Below the pieces are notes generated by a model that saw only the letters and a program-made list of their open reading frames with translations, was not told the origin of the DNA and did no database searches. From Streblospio benedicti (lineage: Eukaryota > Annelida > Polychaeta > Spionida > Spionidae), in assembly GCA_019095985.1 (NCBI GenBank), contig CM032668.1, positions 20,417,800 to 20,481,799 on the forward strand: 64,000 bases of DNA, given 5' to 3'. How positions within the stretch are numbered: position 1 is the stretch's first letter; each line of letters opens with the position of its first letter. Below, piece after piece: positions 38,701 through 48,355 of the stretch. Made by a program: the position numbers and the translations under genes.

Positions 38701-38868
38701 GTCTCCCCGACGAGCGGCCAGCCCACGTCTCCGGGCGGGAGGGGCAGGGCGCTGGTCGGGTCCACGCGCCGGCGCACCAGCACACGGAACAGTGCCTTGG
38801 CCAGCAGTGCCAGCAGCAGCGGCGGCAGCAGCCAGCGCAGCAGCGGCAGCAGCGGCCACAGCAACGGG
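20737..38868 (-). CDS. CYP26: CYP26-type cytochrome P450 (retinoic acid hydroxylase family)
   Basis: Exons in order of translation: 38682-38868, 37677-37877, 30428-30604, 29295-29426, 28533-28636, 23168-23346, 22130-22254 and 20737-21210 (stop TAA). All introns are GT-AG with consistent phases, giving about 525 visible residues, close to the family length of 500-530. Numbered from the first visible residue: hydrophobic membrane anchor 1-30; PLPPG hinge 42-46; I-helix GANQTT 290-295; K-helix ExxR at E346-R349 followed by LSPPVAGGFRKA, diagnostic of CYP26; PERF-region NPDRW 401-405; haem loop FGAGPRRCIG with the Cys ligand at 471. CYP26 enzymes are ER-bound monooxygenases that clear retinoic acid. 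No in-frame ATG exists before the first visible exon (TAA upstream), and that exon starts after a plausible AG at phase 2, so a short upstream exon with the ATG is inferred. Oddities: Gln replaces the acidic I-helix residue, and about 45 extra residues (acidic then basic then poly-Q) sit between NPDRW and the haem loop. The substrate is inferred from family only. Confidence 0.92.
21276..21440. mobile_element. pogo-like MITE copy in CYP26 intron 7
   Basis: TACAGTAGAACCTCC and GGAGAGGTTCCACTGTA are paired ends with TA at both borders. The interior carries CTCTATTGAGACCACC and CACGGTC motifs. This is one of the best-preserved copies. Confidence 0.85.
21444..21822. repeat. 380-bp hairpin MITE in CYP26 intron 7
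   Basis: Arms of about 165-175 bases pair with few mismatches around a loop near 21640. Landmarks are CATAAAAGTCTGAACAGT beside the loop and CAGTTTATTACTTTGAACCA in the outer third of each arm. It lies between the last two P450 exons and directly after a pogo-like MITE. Confidence 0.9.
22307..22471. mobile_element. hAT-like MITE copy in CYP26 intron 6
   Basis: Ends ATGGCGGATCCAGG and GGATCTGCCTAT flank a G-rich left and C-rich right interior. It begins about 50 bases upstream (in gene direction) of the P450 exon at 22130-22254. Confidence 0.85.
22685..23160. repeat. degenerate AACA/AACC low-complexity tract in CYP26 intron 6
   Basis: About 475 bases are built of AACAAACA, AACCAACC and ACACAC words, almost lacking G and T on the + strand. 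On the gene strand this is GTTT/GGTT-rich and runs to the splice donor of exon 23168-23346. Confidence 0.9.
23351..23487. mobile_element. hAT-like MITE abutting the acceptor of CYP26 exon 23168-23346
   Basis: Ends ATGGCAGATCCAGG and CCTGGATCTGCGTATG are clear. On the gene strand the element ends within about five bases of the exon, so the pyrimidine stretch CCCCTTTTCC and probably the branch point belong to the MITE. Confidence 0.87.
23634..23769. mobile_element. pogo-like MITE copy in CYP26 intron 5, left end lost
   Basis: GGTCTCAATATAGAGGTAG and GGTCTTAATTGGACGTTCT mark the family; the outer left end is not recognisable. Confidence 0.68.
24637..25011 (-). pseudogene. unassigned 124-codon open frame, possible 5'-truncated retrocopy or orphan exon
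   Basis: A 124-codon frame with protein-like, charged composition begins after a possible AG acceptor at 25012-25013 and ends TAA at 24637. It contains RRGRLQQEYSDIIQMAQRG, a KWPPPDQKF segment, a probable helix SLKSKLAEVEESM and a basic tail RMRKKRRI that could be a nuclear signal. It lacks an ATG near its 5' end. About 45 bases past the stop, a run of 10 A and a second short A run follow (24573-24592 on the + strand), which suggests a processed, 5'-truncated retrocopy. I do not recognise the family. It sits in CYP26 intron 5, in the same orientation, but has no place in the P450 protein. Confidence 0.4.
25998..26132. repeat. 135-bp hairpin, 53-bp arms
   Basis: Nearly perfect arms contain TGACGTCTGATTTACCC and its complement, with a loop of about 25 bases. 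It lies in CYP26 intron 5, 100 bases from another hairpin. Confidence 0.9.
26231..26440. repeat. 210-bp hairpin, 55-75-bp arms
   Basis: The arms share the block TTATACGATTGACTGCACG next to GCGGAGACCACTACTA in inverted orientation. The loop contains CTCTCCTCTACACGTGACA, which resembles the CTCTCCTCTACACGGGACA at about 2292, linking this element to the SINE-like repeat there. Confidence 0.88.
27843..27974. repeat. 130-bp hairpin
   Basis: Inverted arms carry GACTTATTTTATCAGG and AACCGGGT blocks, with GGGCGTA and TACGCCC flanking the loop. It lies in CYP26 intron 5. Confidence 0.85.
28711..29177. repeat. tandem duplication within CYP26 intron 4
   Basis: A block of about 80-90 bases (28711-28797), containing TTTGTGGGTGTCATCA and AAATATATCAATTACTCATT, recurs at 29099-29177. 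GTGAAATGTGATG words between them also repeat, implying a local duplication of about 385 bases that has since diverged. Confidence 0.8.
30662..30845. mobile_element. hAT-like MITE copy, diverged left end
   Basis: The right end CCTGGATCTGCTATT and the core CACCAAAATACTTCATTTTC are clear; the left end is reduced to CATATGGTCCAGGGGG. It lies 58 bases upstream, in gene direction, of the CYP26 exon 30428-30604. Confidence 0.78.
30905..31077. mobile_element. pogo-like MITE copy in CYP26 intron 2
   Basis: Contains AACCTCTAATTACGGCC, CTATTGAGACCACATAGC and the end GTTCTACTGTAG. It lies between the P450 exon at 30604 and the start of the nested channel gene. Confidence 0.75.
31918..36700 (+). CDS. DEG/ENaC sodium channel subunit, ASIC-like, nested in a CYP26 intron
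   Basis: Nine exons: 31918-32015, 32667-32829, 32993-33382, 34300-34398, 34571-34748, 34830-34889, 35221-35368, 35823-35914 and 36537-36700 (stop TGA). All splice sites are GT-AG and the phases agree, giving 463 residues from ATG 31918. The N-terminus has the gating motif F11...T15-T-M-H18-G19. TM1 is about residues 34-53, followed by the family signature FPSVTLCNIN. The extracellular domain has the expected cysteines (YSYHACVTDC, EQCGCRI, LCKCSRPCKETRYE). TM2 is about 413-441, with GLFIGASIL containing the G421-A422-S423 selectivity filter; the cytosolic tail is short. These trimeric plasma-membrane channels pass Na+ and are gated by protons, peptides or mechanical force; the gating of this one cannot be deduced. 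ASICs are usually 510-530 residues, so the ectodomain is compact. The gene lies entirely between P450 exons at 30604 and 37677, on the opposite strand. No frame break is seen. Confidence 0.93.
32200..32405. repeat. 200-bp hairpin in intron 1 of the DEG/ENaC gene
   Basis: Left and right arms share GTTAAGGTGGTGATT and TGAGTCTC blocks in inverted order. It lies between the first two channel exons, so it is also within CYP26 intron 2. Confidence 0.82.
33469..33974 (+). mobile_element. Helitron-like non-autonomous element, copy 1 (DEG/ENaC intron 3)
   Basis: It shares with 46707-47497 the start TTTTATTGC, the palindrome GCTTCAGCTGCTGAAGC and CAAAGCCTTG, then AACTATGAGGTAT, and the end GACCACTTTTGATCTAG. 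The 3' end, a small hairpin a few bases before a terminal CTAG followed by T, is the Helitron signature. It lies between channel exons 33382 and 34300. Confidence 0.6.
36939..36944 (+). promoter_or_regulatory. possible polyadenylation signal ATTAAA of the DEG/ENaC gene
   Basis: An ATTAAA hexamer lies about 240 bases after the channel stop codon, followed by a GT-rich stretch. This is compatible with a short 3' UTR that ends well before the P450 exon at 37677. Confidence 0.35.
37372..37410 (+). mobile_element. Helitron-like 3' end, solo
   Basis: GCTCTCGGAGCACTTTCAAT followed by CTAG and T repeats the hairpin plus CTAG terminus of the copies at 33974 and 47497. The 5' part was not found. It lies in CYP26 intron 2, after the nested channel gene. 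Confidence 0.45.
38232..38279 (-). pseudogene. duplicated fragment C of the first visible CYP26 exon with a GT donor
   Basis: This is a third, more diverged copy of the same 48 bases, reading DVGWLLVEETVSFIAD and followed by gtacgtaat. No AG precedes it. It shares with fragment B the flanking block that begins taccatgaacatt and ends aacccacg, so the duplicated unit includes intron as well as exon sequence. Confidence 0.75.
38433..38480 (-). pseudogene. duplicated fragment B of the first visible CYP26 exon with its own GT donor
   Basis: This 48-base block repeats the last 16 codons of the first visible CYP26 exon and reads DVGWPLVGETILFIAD against DVGWPLVGETVPFIAD in the true exon. It is followed by the same donor (gtaagtagt). 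The base just before it on the - strand is an AG, but there is no pyrimidine tract, so use as a mini-exon is unlikely. It lies within intron 1 and is in the same orientation as the gene. Confidence 0.8.
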
Positions 38869-38902
38869 CTGCAACAAGGGATTAAAAATACTTACTTATA
38901 TT

Positions 38903-39085
38903 GTAGAACCTGTCTATTTGTACTAGGGGATTAGGACCATCTTTGGATGCAGTGTTAGGTTGTCTCAATAGAGAGGTGGTGTTTATACAGAGTCTCGTTT
39001 TTGTTTGGTAGCTTTATGAAGGATTGGATTTGTGAAAAGTGGGCTTGTTACAGAGGTGGTCTTAATGGGAGGTTTTATTTGATAC
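38903..39085. mobile_element. pogo-like MITE immediately upstream of the first visible CYP26 exon
   Basis: GTAGAACCTGTCTATTTG and GTCTTAATGGGAGGTTTT ends flank GTCTCAATAGAGAGGTGGT. It begins 35 bases upstream (gene direction) of 38868, so it lies in the intron or promoter that must precede that exon. Confidence 0.75.
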
Positions 39086-42000
39086 GGTGTTGTCGTTTTC
39101 CAGTAAGACTTTTCTGAGGTGACGCGAATCTTCAGATGATGTAGATCGCTGTATACAACTATAAGACAGTGGATTAGAGAATGATAGTTGAAACTGTCGA
39201 TGTGATACATAGGAATAGTCATAACATGTCTATTGTACTAAAGGTTATGAATTAGGCTTTTGTGGGCTTTTGCATCTAGACAGGGTCGGGGTGTCCCATT
39301 GCTCGCCTGCTCCCTTCTCCTCTTCCAGCTACAAATCACATTTTATTTTGAAATAGATGACTCTAAAAACCTTTGCACATGCAAACCCCATGAACTCCAA
39401 AAACAAGCGGGTCTGCTAGGGTCTTCTGTGTGTTGAACTATTGAACATAACAGTTATGTCATGAATAACGACCAGGACAGTCGGTCTAATTCCGATCGTG
39501 TACATTGTGTTAGCTCCAACAATAAAACACTAATAACTGGAGAATCTGACAACAGACATCTCAGCCTATAACTGAGGCAAATCGACACACATATGTACTT
39601 ATTGGCTGGTCCCCACATATGTGGCATTATGTAATGCAATTGCTTTATCTTATGTAGTTGACATATAACTAATTAAGACCACAATAACTGGCAGTGGCTA
39701 AGATTCTTCCTTCTACTGCCCTGCTTTCAAACGACTTGGCAGATTATTATCAATACATGTAATTAGCCAAATTTTACAAATCAATTTTACAAAACAAAAT
39801 AATTACAACCGTCGGGCACCAAGCTTCAGAATTGCTAATTTGAATATAGGTATCATACACAAAGCCATTAAGCACGAAAATCATACCTATGGTGCACACA
39901 CTTTCAATCGTTTCTGGGACTCGGTACTTATTTTTTCAAGGTCACACTTAAACTAACACAAGCCTTGCCCCTATTTAGACATAACAGTGTTACGTTTCAT
40001 TACCATATCATACAAAAACTCATCGTAACCCATATTGATAAAACATGCATTTGGCCTTCAAAACTGACACTTCGCTGTGTCAAGTGCTTCTGCTTCAGAC
40101 GGGATACAAAACCGGTGCTTAAAAATATCATATCAAGAATAGATGAACTCCAAAGTGCAAACATGTTATCGCAAAAAGCTTGATACACCAGCAAGAGCCA
40201 TCCCACGCGTTTCATTCATTGCGTGTGATAAATGTACAAAAGGTGGACCAAATAGGCTGTAATCTTTTACCTTGATATCTCAATCGAGAAATTAGCTTAA
40301 CATTTGAAAGCTATGAACCAATCAATCATCACTCTTGCCTTACCAACATGCTTTGGAAGCAAGACAATGTAGTGTAAAACCAGTGCCAGAGATAGCAATC
40401 ATGACAGGATTAGAAGTGATGATTGTAGTCACATTACTATTTATATATCTGATTTCAAGAGGACTAATTTGTTTGAAATCCAGCTACCCAAAAGATTCCA
40501 ATCAAACAGCTAAAATTGATCTCGCATTCATGCTGTGCATTCTCATCTAACTACTTTTATCAAGATGCTAACGTGTTCTATATGTTCACCTTGGACGTAT
40601 ATACACATCCACATTGCTGGTACACTGCAGCCTGTTTACAAATGCTTTATCAAAGTTGGGTGTTTTTTGTAGGAAATGCGCAACACCGACAATCTATTTG
40701 CTCGTCTATGAAAGTGATTCATAATAAAAGATGTTTCAACAACAAAGATTTGATAACTTGCAAACAGACAACGACAGAATAGCTAAAAGAAGATGACAGA
40801 GAGCTTATCTACACCTCCTCAAAATTACACAGATATAAAGATCCCTAGAAGTGGGTCCATTTTGAGAGTCAAGTGCGCGTCACAACTCAACAGCGCATGC
40901 ACCGATTTCAATCGAGTCCTTTTGACCCGCATTTTCAGAAGCCACAATTGAACTGGCACGTTTTTACGAACTGATCTTAGTAGCAAATCAAACACGTGTA
41001 GCTGCAAATGTCATTTGTCTTATTTTCTATCTACATCCAGGCTTGAGTTTGGCAGCTGCGTGGGAGGTGGAGGCCTTTGTTTGTAGCTGTTGTGAGTGTT
41101 ATAAGGTAAAAACGAATGTCAGACCTATGTTGGGAAATGATCATTCACGTTATCAATGAGCATTGTCGAACAGACACCCAAAATGAAAGAATGGCTGAAA
41201 TTGGTTGCTTTCAGTTGAGGGCTGGCTATTGTAAAACGCGAATCTTATCTCCATGAAACATATATATCAACACCATAATATCATCAAAACACATACATAT
41301 GGGTGTTAACAGTACAGCATGAACATGTTCAATGCCATGACCATGAGTAAATCCTGTCTATCAGTCTATTGATAGAGTCCGCTACATTCTGTTTCAACGA
41401 CTGCACTGGTCATTTCACTCTTCGTATCCAAACACATTCATATCAAATAGATTTTAAACACCAATACTATGAGTGCGTTTGTCGTATGCGCGTATGTCAA
41501 CGAACGCATTCCTCCATTGAAAGTCACCATTCCTGCTTACACTCAAACAAAACTGAACTGGCCTCTAGTCTATGAATTGTAAAAATCATTAATCCTTGAC
41601 ACAGATAAAACAGCACATGAATCAGCACAAGTCCAGACCACTGTCTAAACTGTGATCATGACTGAGGCACTTGATTTTTACGTCTTTCACACTGCACCAC
41701 TATTTAGGTCACTTCCAGGCGAGTAGACAACTTACAAATATGCCACACGCGTGTGACACAGCCGCCACCGCTACCCGCTTTTATTTGCTTACTGGTCCTG
41801 GTGCAGTGAAACCTTGTACAGTAGACACGGTAGGTCATGAGGGCATTATGGTATTGAGAGCAGCCGTTTTAGACAGTTGGATCCCTTTAACCAATTCTGA
41901 TAGCTCGAATTGGAGATAACTCGAGCTCACCAGCATTTTGGATAGCTTCAACTGCATTTCAATTAGTTTTCCATTATTTAGAATATGATTTTAGATTGAA

Positions 42001-42968
42001 TACCTGTCAATTATTAAATGATGGCAAAATAGCAGCCTATGTATGTGAGCTATTCTACCTATACTTTAACACTTGTCTACAATAAACACTGAATAGGTCA
42101 TATTTTACAATGGCTGCACAAGAACTAATGAGTAAAGTTAAAACAACCAAACGATTATGATCTTCTTTGTCTATGCACAGACAGCCACAATTGTACATTG
42201 GTATGACCTTGTGCAATCCTATATACACGTATACACTACCTGCTACATAACTTATAGGTTGTACTAAACATGTGCTAGTACTAAAATATTCCTAATAGCC
42301 CTCTGAACAGTAATAACACTGATATGGATATGGAATAAAAGGAGAAGGGGTTTGTGGGGAAGAGGCAAATAAAAGAGATGTGTGGGGATACAGCCAAAAA
42401 GAGGGATATGTTAGATTTCTTTACCTCTTAAAGGCCTACCAAATATAGTTAAGTAGGATACTTTAATAACACACACTCACCGAGAGAGACTGGACATATA
42501 TTACAGAATGGTGTACACATACCTAGATATGCGTCTCTTCCACGTAGAGATTTAGGTGTGTTTTGCTAGCACTGTTTACTGAAAACGTATTGATTTAGTC
42601 TGCATTGGCTTCTTTGTTTGCTACATGCTGTCGTCAGTCATTAAAAGTCAGTTGTGAAGTAGGTTAATTGATTGAATGATTGTAAAACTATGATAGCATC
42701 ATCCAAAAGACACCTGAGTCATCTTGACATTATAAATAAAAGCTCTACTCACATGGTTCATCACTGTTGAAGTGATCATTTTGTGTTTGATAGATGATGG
42801 TGGTGGTCGTCGTGGTGGGCTATGTGTGTAGCTAGGATAGTATATGATCCAGAAGCACGCCCAGTGTTTATTGAGGAAGGGATAGTTGCAATGGTTGAAA
42901 CATTTCTTGTACTTTGAAAACCTTAAACTATTGTAGATGGATAGCAATTCAGCTCAATTTCAATAAAA
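39086..42968. other. upstream of CYP26: no gene or repeat recognised
   Basis: Nearly 3.9 kb contain no convincing exon and none of the repeat families found elsewhere in the window. The missing first P450 exon and its promoter should lie here or further right. Single AGGTCA or TGAACT half-sites occur (for example near 39391, 41705 and 41827) but no DR2 or DR5 pair was seen. Confidence 0.6.
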
Positions 42969-43096
42969 TACAGTAGAAGTTAGTCTTTATACAGAGGTTA
43001 GTTTTGGTAGCTATGAATGTTTTGGACCGTGAAAAGTGGTCATATTAGAGAGGTCTTCTCATTAGGGAGGTGTTCTTAATGGGAGGTTCTACTGTA
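42969..43096. mobile_element. pogo-like MITE, internally deleted copy
   Basis: Both ends are present (TACAGTAGAAG and GGGAGGTTCTACTGTA) with TA borders, but the left interior is shortened. Confidence 0.78.
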
Positions 43097-43774
43097 TTTG
43101 TCATAATAACAAAACAACAGGCATAAAAACAAACAAGAAAAACACCTAAAATGAAAGTAGTAATCAAGGAAAATACGTCATACGGAATAAACGTACTCCA
43201 TTTCAACCTCCGAGAAAAAAGTAAACACACAAACAAATACAAACCCAGATGTTACCAAGAGCACCTTTAATGAACCAGCACAGCTGCTGACAACAAGTGT
43301 AAAGACACGAGGCCATTAAAAACAACACCATTTTGGGCATCAAGACGCCAGCGTCCGGGTCATTCACAGTGGAGTAGACAATTTTACAAACTATTGATGA
43401 TGGCTACACGTGCGACAAATATGAACCCAACAGTGGGCTTCAACTTGTGACAGTCAGCAAGACGGCGATGAAAAATCACAGGTACACCTTGAATGAGACT
43501 TGTGCCTTTCAGAGTTAGTTCATTTAAAATGGGTGTGTCTGTGTAGGGCAGAGATACGGTGCAACTCGTGCTATGGGACTGTTGCTATATTTAATTAAAT
43601 AATTGTATTTAATTGCTTCGGGCGTGAAAGATATGTTGAGTATTATATATAGAGAGGGTGTCTTTTGAAGATGAAACTCTTTCATGGTGCCACTATTGAA
43701 GGAAACTGACAACTAGTATCCTCATTATGAGATACATTGTATACATAGTTTGCGTGTGTTGGACTCGTGAATTA

Positions 43775-43985
43775 GGTACAGGTCATTGGGTTGAATGAGC
43801 GAATGAGTGATTGTGATAAGCATTGTGCGTTGAATGTGTTATTGACGATGCAAGCATATTAGTGAGATATGATCAATTGATGATCAATAAGTGTGCGAAT
43901 GACCTGGTGTGAATTGTAAAGTCGTGAGATCAAGACTTGGATCATGACTATAAACCACCACATTCACATTTACATTTATAATACC
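43775..43985 (+). mobile_element. tRNA-derived SINE, 5'-truncated
   Basis: Starts at TAGGTACAGGTCATTGGGTT and continues through GATCAATTGATGATCAAT and GACCTGGTGTGAATTGT to TTTACATTT, matching the 3' two thirds of the 54805 copy. Confidence 0.83.
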
Positions 43986-44992
43986 TCTAATTATTAATTG
44001 TTTTGTTCAAAAGTCAATGTTTGCCTATGCGAATGTCCGTCTTTGACATGAGACTGTTCAGTTTAGATTAGACGAAAACAAAACAATAAGGATACCAAAA
44101 TGTATTGGATATGAGTAAATCTAATGGTACTAACCTACACTTGCATTAGTACTGTTCTGATATCAGTGATTTTAGAAATAAATGTTTCATTTATACCCAC
44201 ATACTAAGGAATAACCTATTTTGTTGTATGCTTAATGATATCGACATGTCTAGTCATAACACTTCGGGATAATTAATCGTTCTGAAATCCACTGTGACCA
44301 CTATATAAGTAGACCGAGAGCTCTCACATGGAGAGATATTATCATATTCATTTTGAAATAAGACAATCTTCTAGGGCAATATTCACATTCGGGCATGCAT
44401 TCATACATGGTGACCGACAAACCATGACACATTGCTTCATTATTGCATGGGAATCCTCAAGATCTTTCTCTGGCTGTAAACTTCTAATAGCCAGCAATAG
44501 TCTGAGACTGATGTCTTATTTTTCTTCTGAGTTTGTGAACCTCATTCACATATAAATCAACGGCAGAAATTCAGCTGAATAAGCATCAAAGCTTCAGTTA
44601 CACGTGAGTGTACACATGGACTTATTTTAAGCTTTCGACTCAGTTATTACGGCTTTCATGCCTGAGTTTTGGTAAATGTGTCACACGTGCACAACTGAAT
44701 GGGGGCGACTTGACTCGACAGATGAGCATAAAAAGCAATAAAAAATGATACTAGTTATTTTATTTGTCTCCTTACATACTAAACTCCTGCCTGCGTCTTT
44801 AATGGTGTCCCTTTTTTCTAGTTGCTCGTAGATTTGAAGATGAAATAAAGACTAGTGATAAGTAACTCCTGGTATATGCGAGTCTCAACAACACTTTGAG
44901 GTGTCTGTCAGTTATTGCAGGATAAAGACAGGCAGTAAAGCAAATACATGCAAATTTATATGCCTTATATAAACATCCAGAGAAGCATTTAG

Positions 44993-45001
44993 CCCCCCCC
45001 C

Positions 45002-45082
<81 letters not shown>

Positions 45083-45092
45083 GCACACACCT
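44993..45092. repeat. C-run plus (CA)n microsatellite
   Basis: Eleven C are followed by about 37 uninterrupted CA units, then ACGCACGCAC. Confidence 0.95.
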
Positions 45093-45563
45093 AGTTTTAT
45101 GTGACTGTGTAACATTGGTTGCCAAAGCCAGGGTGTTTGTCAATGTGCATATGATAGTCGAGTCAGCAATCACTAATATAGGTAGAGAACGCCAATGATA
45201 ATCATAGTAGGTCCAACTACCACTATACTAAAACCACACTTTATTGATAATTGATAGAATCTGGCCCCACACGCTACATTCCTCTACCTATAACCCACAG
45301 CAACGTGTTTCTCCTACATGAATGATGGAAATCTGCATATAATAGTTATGTTTGCAAGTTCAAAAGTCAAAAGCACATTGAAGTCACACTAAATATAACT
45401 TAGATTCTATATGCACACGATTTCTAAAGGACACCATACATATAGACAAGACACATTCTTATCACAAGCGCAGCAACAGACAATTAAAGCACGGACGTTA
45501 TTCGGAAGTACATTTTTTGCAGCTCTGGATTTTGCGTCTGGGTTCAATACAGGTGTCATCGCT

Positions 45564-45598
<35 letters not shown>

Positions 45599-46171
45599 GT
45601 TACCTTGATATAAAATTTGGATTATTGAACTGGTGTGAATTATCAGTGAATGAAAATCAAATGGTCTTCTAAAAACTTGTAGATTGTCACTGTGCAAAAA
45701 AAAAGGTTATCAGCTTGAGTCAATCTGTCAGTGAACGATAGAAGCTTGTGTGATCATACGGGAAAATGGCAATAAGGTCAGTTTTTCCTTAGATTTGTAA
45801 GTGGCTGAAGGGCAAAGGAGCTAACCCCAAGATAACATCAAATTCGGTATGAGCAATATCAAGATAACACGGTTCTACTCTTCTTATGACTTCTAGTACC
45901 GGTTGAGCAACTGATGGCATAGCCTGATTAGAGGTAGGCGTTTAATGGAGAGGGGCGGTTATTAACATATGTAAGACATATCACAAATACTGTATAATAC
46001 GTTATCAGTTTCAGGAGACTTTCACGTACCGTTATCACCGATAATAGCTGTTTCAAAAGCTAATAATTGGTAGGAAAAAAATGCCAGCCACACCGCTCAC
46101 TCGAAAGTACGAGCATACCATGGATGTATTTGTCAGGAAGATGGGGCGGTTGACAGAGGCAGTCGGTTAAC

Positions 46172-46324
46172 CATAGGCAGATCCAGGGTGGGGGTACACC
46201 CCCCCCTTCCCACCAAAATACTTCATTTTCATTGGGTTTTTCATGAAATCGCCAAGTGCGCCCCCCACCCCACCCCTTTTCCTTCAGCGCCCCCTCCTCT
46301 TTTCCAAGAACCTGGATCTGCCAT
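46172..46324. mobile_element. hAT-like MITE copy
   Basis: Ends CATAGGCAGATCCAGG and CCTGGATCTGCCAT flank the core CACCAAAATACTTCATTTTC. Confidence 0.87.
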
Positions 46325-46706
46325 CTGCCATTGTTCACAGAATATCTGCCTGCTCAGTGGGCGATTGATAGAGGTAGGCGGCTATTGGTGATAGGCGATT
46401 ATTTGAAGATGTGACTAAGTCACGTGCAAACGCCAAGTGAAATCGAAAATCCATAATGCACTCCTTGGGTTATCTAATGTAGACATCGCTTAATTCGCAA
46501 TTATGCAATATTTGCCACACATCACATATGTTGCAGAGTGCTTTTCAACAGGTAAAATAAGATACTCCTTACATATACTTCAGGTTGCTGAGTATATTTT
46601 CTATTGAATGTTTGAAATTTACTTTCATCATCCATAGCTTGTTTATTTGGGTGCCTGTTTTGTGTACATGTAGCTACGTCAATAACAACATTTCAGATGG
46701 AGATAC

Positions 46707-47497
46707 TTTTTATTGCATCGCTTCAGCTGCTGAAGCAAAGCCTTGTATTTGTTTCGTTTGTAAGTAGCTAACTATATATGTATATTTGTATGCATGTCTC
46801 TGTACAAGCTAGAGCGTTTACCGATGAACCAATATCGCTCACACTTTACACAACTATGAGGTATAAGGCAACACCGAAGTGTGCTTTCCACAGAGCAATT
46901 TATGATATTTTTACTAGTATTCGATCAAGGCATCTTAGCCAGCTTGAAACAAGCAGTATTACAAGGCAGCAGCAATAGTCTATCCTGGTGACGTTAGCTT
47001 CTGAAAAATCAATGTGCATAATGAAACAAGTATTATTCAGCAGGCACCTGCACAGTACAACCACACTTAGATTATTTGCGGCTGATTAGATACATGTACA
47101 TGTGTATTTTAATCAAGATATTCATAACAGTTTAGTAAACTTTTAACAATTCAACTTGATAAACAGTAAAACTAAAAAACACCTACATATTGAAATTGAA
47201 ATATAAACAGGTTAGTGCAGAATAGACACACATAATATGTTATATTGTATTTAAAACGCTCAGAGAACACAGCTTCACCTTATTAATGTCAATTCATGGT
47301 CAATAGATATTTAGTTTAGCAATGTTTAGAAAGTATCTCCATTCCAATGCCAATAACATAGATGTAAATGTATGTGAATTATACATAAAATAAGACTTTT
47401 TCTGCTTTAATGCTTTGATTGCAAAGTAGACATCTTAATTGCCCATGAGTAAACGTTGTTCTGGCGACGATGTGCTCTCTGAGCACTTTTGATCTAG
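46707..47497 (+). mobile_element. Helitron-like non-autonomous element, copy 2
   Basis: It has the same 5' palindrome GCTTCAGCTGCTGAAGC and a better preserved 3' end: hairpin TGCTCTCTGAGCA, eight bases, then CTAG and T. At 790 bases it is longer than copy 1; the middle parts differ by indels. No Rep/helicase is encoded. Confidence 0.62.
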
Positions 47498-47873
47498 TTT
47501 ACTATTTTGAATGCTCAGACAATGAATTTAATAACTTCATATTTAGAATATCTAAAACATGCGTGTACTTTGAGCAGAATGTGAGAGTAATGTGATGTTA
47601 TTTTTAATGTAAGTTAACATATCATTAAAATCATAATGAATAACATGAAAAAGAATTGGGTCAATATCAGAAAACGCTAGGTTACACGTAATCTAAAAAT
47701 AACTCCCAGGTTATGACACATTTCACCACAACTTTGTGGCAGACCCTTTTAGACGGTGTTTTTTAAGAAATAAAGAAAACAAAACTTTCAAAACGAAAGG
47801 GAAAATAGACATCTAGATTGAATGGTAAGGTCCGTTGTGGTTAGTAGATGGTAATGGCCAGTTTCAGACGATG

Positions 47874-47995
47874 AAAATGTAAATGTGGTGGTTCATAGTC
47901 TTGCTCTCACGACTTTACAATGTACACCAGGTCATTGGCCCACTTATTGATCATCAATTGATCATTTCTCATATGCTTGCATAGATGTGTGTTGT
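47874..47995 (-). mobile_element. tRNA-derived SINE, 5'-truncated, minus strand
   Basis: The reverse complement matches the 3' part of the 54805 copy, including ATTGATCATCAATTGATCA and ACCAGGTCATTGGCCCACTT as written on the + strand. Confidence 0.8.
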
Positions 47996-48080
47996 TAACT
48001 GACTCGGGAGAGATCTTTAGATCGAATTGTAAAGTTGCAAAGTTATAAAGACAATAGACATTGATGTACACGGAGAGATT

Positions 48081-48355
48081 GCCGTAGAACCTCTCTATCA
48101 GGACCACTTTTAGGACCAGTGTTAGGTGGTCTCAATAGAGAAGTGGTCTCTATACAGAGGTTCGCTTTGGTAGCTTTATAAAGGGTTGGACCATGACAAG
48201 TGGTCTTATCATAGTGGTGGTTTCAATAAAGACGTGGTCTTAATTGGGGGTTCTACTGTACTCATGCGATGTGCACCTCACGTTCAAGTTGCTTTTACAG
48301 TAGAACGGTTTTAATAAGACCTACAGGGGCTGGATTCAAATGATCTTAACAGAGA
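48081..48355. mobile_element. two adjacent pogo-like MITE copies
   Basis: A full-length copy (48081-48260) runs from CCGTAGAACCTCTCTATC to GGGGTTCTACTGTA. A second partial one starts ACAGTAGAACGGTTTTAATA at 48297. Confidence 0.78.
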
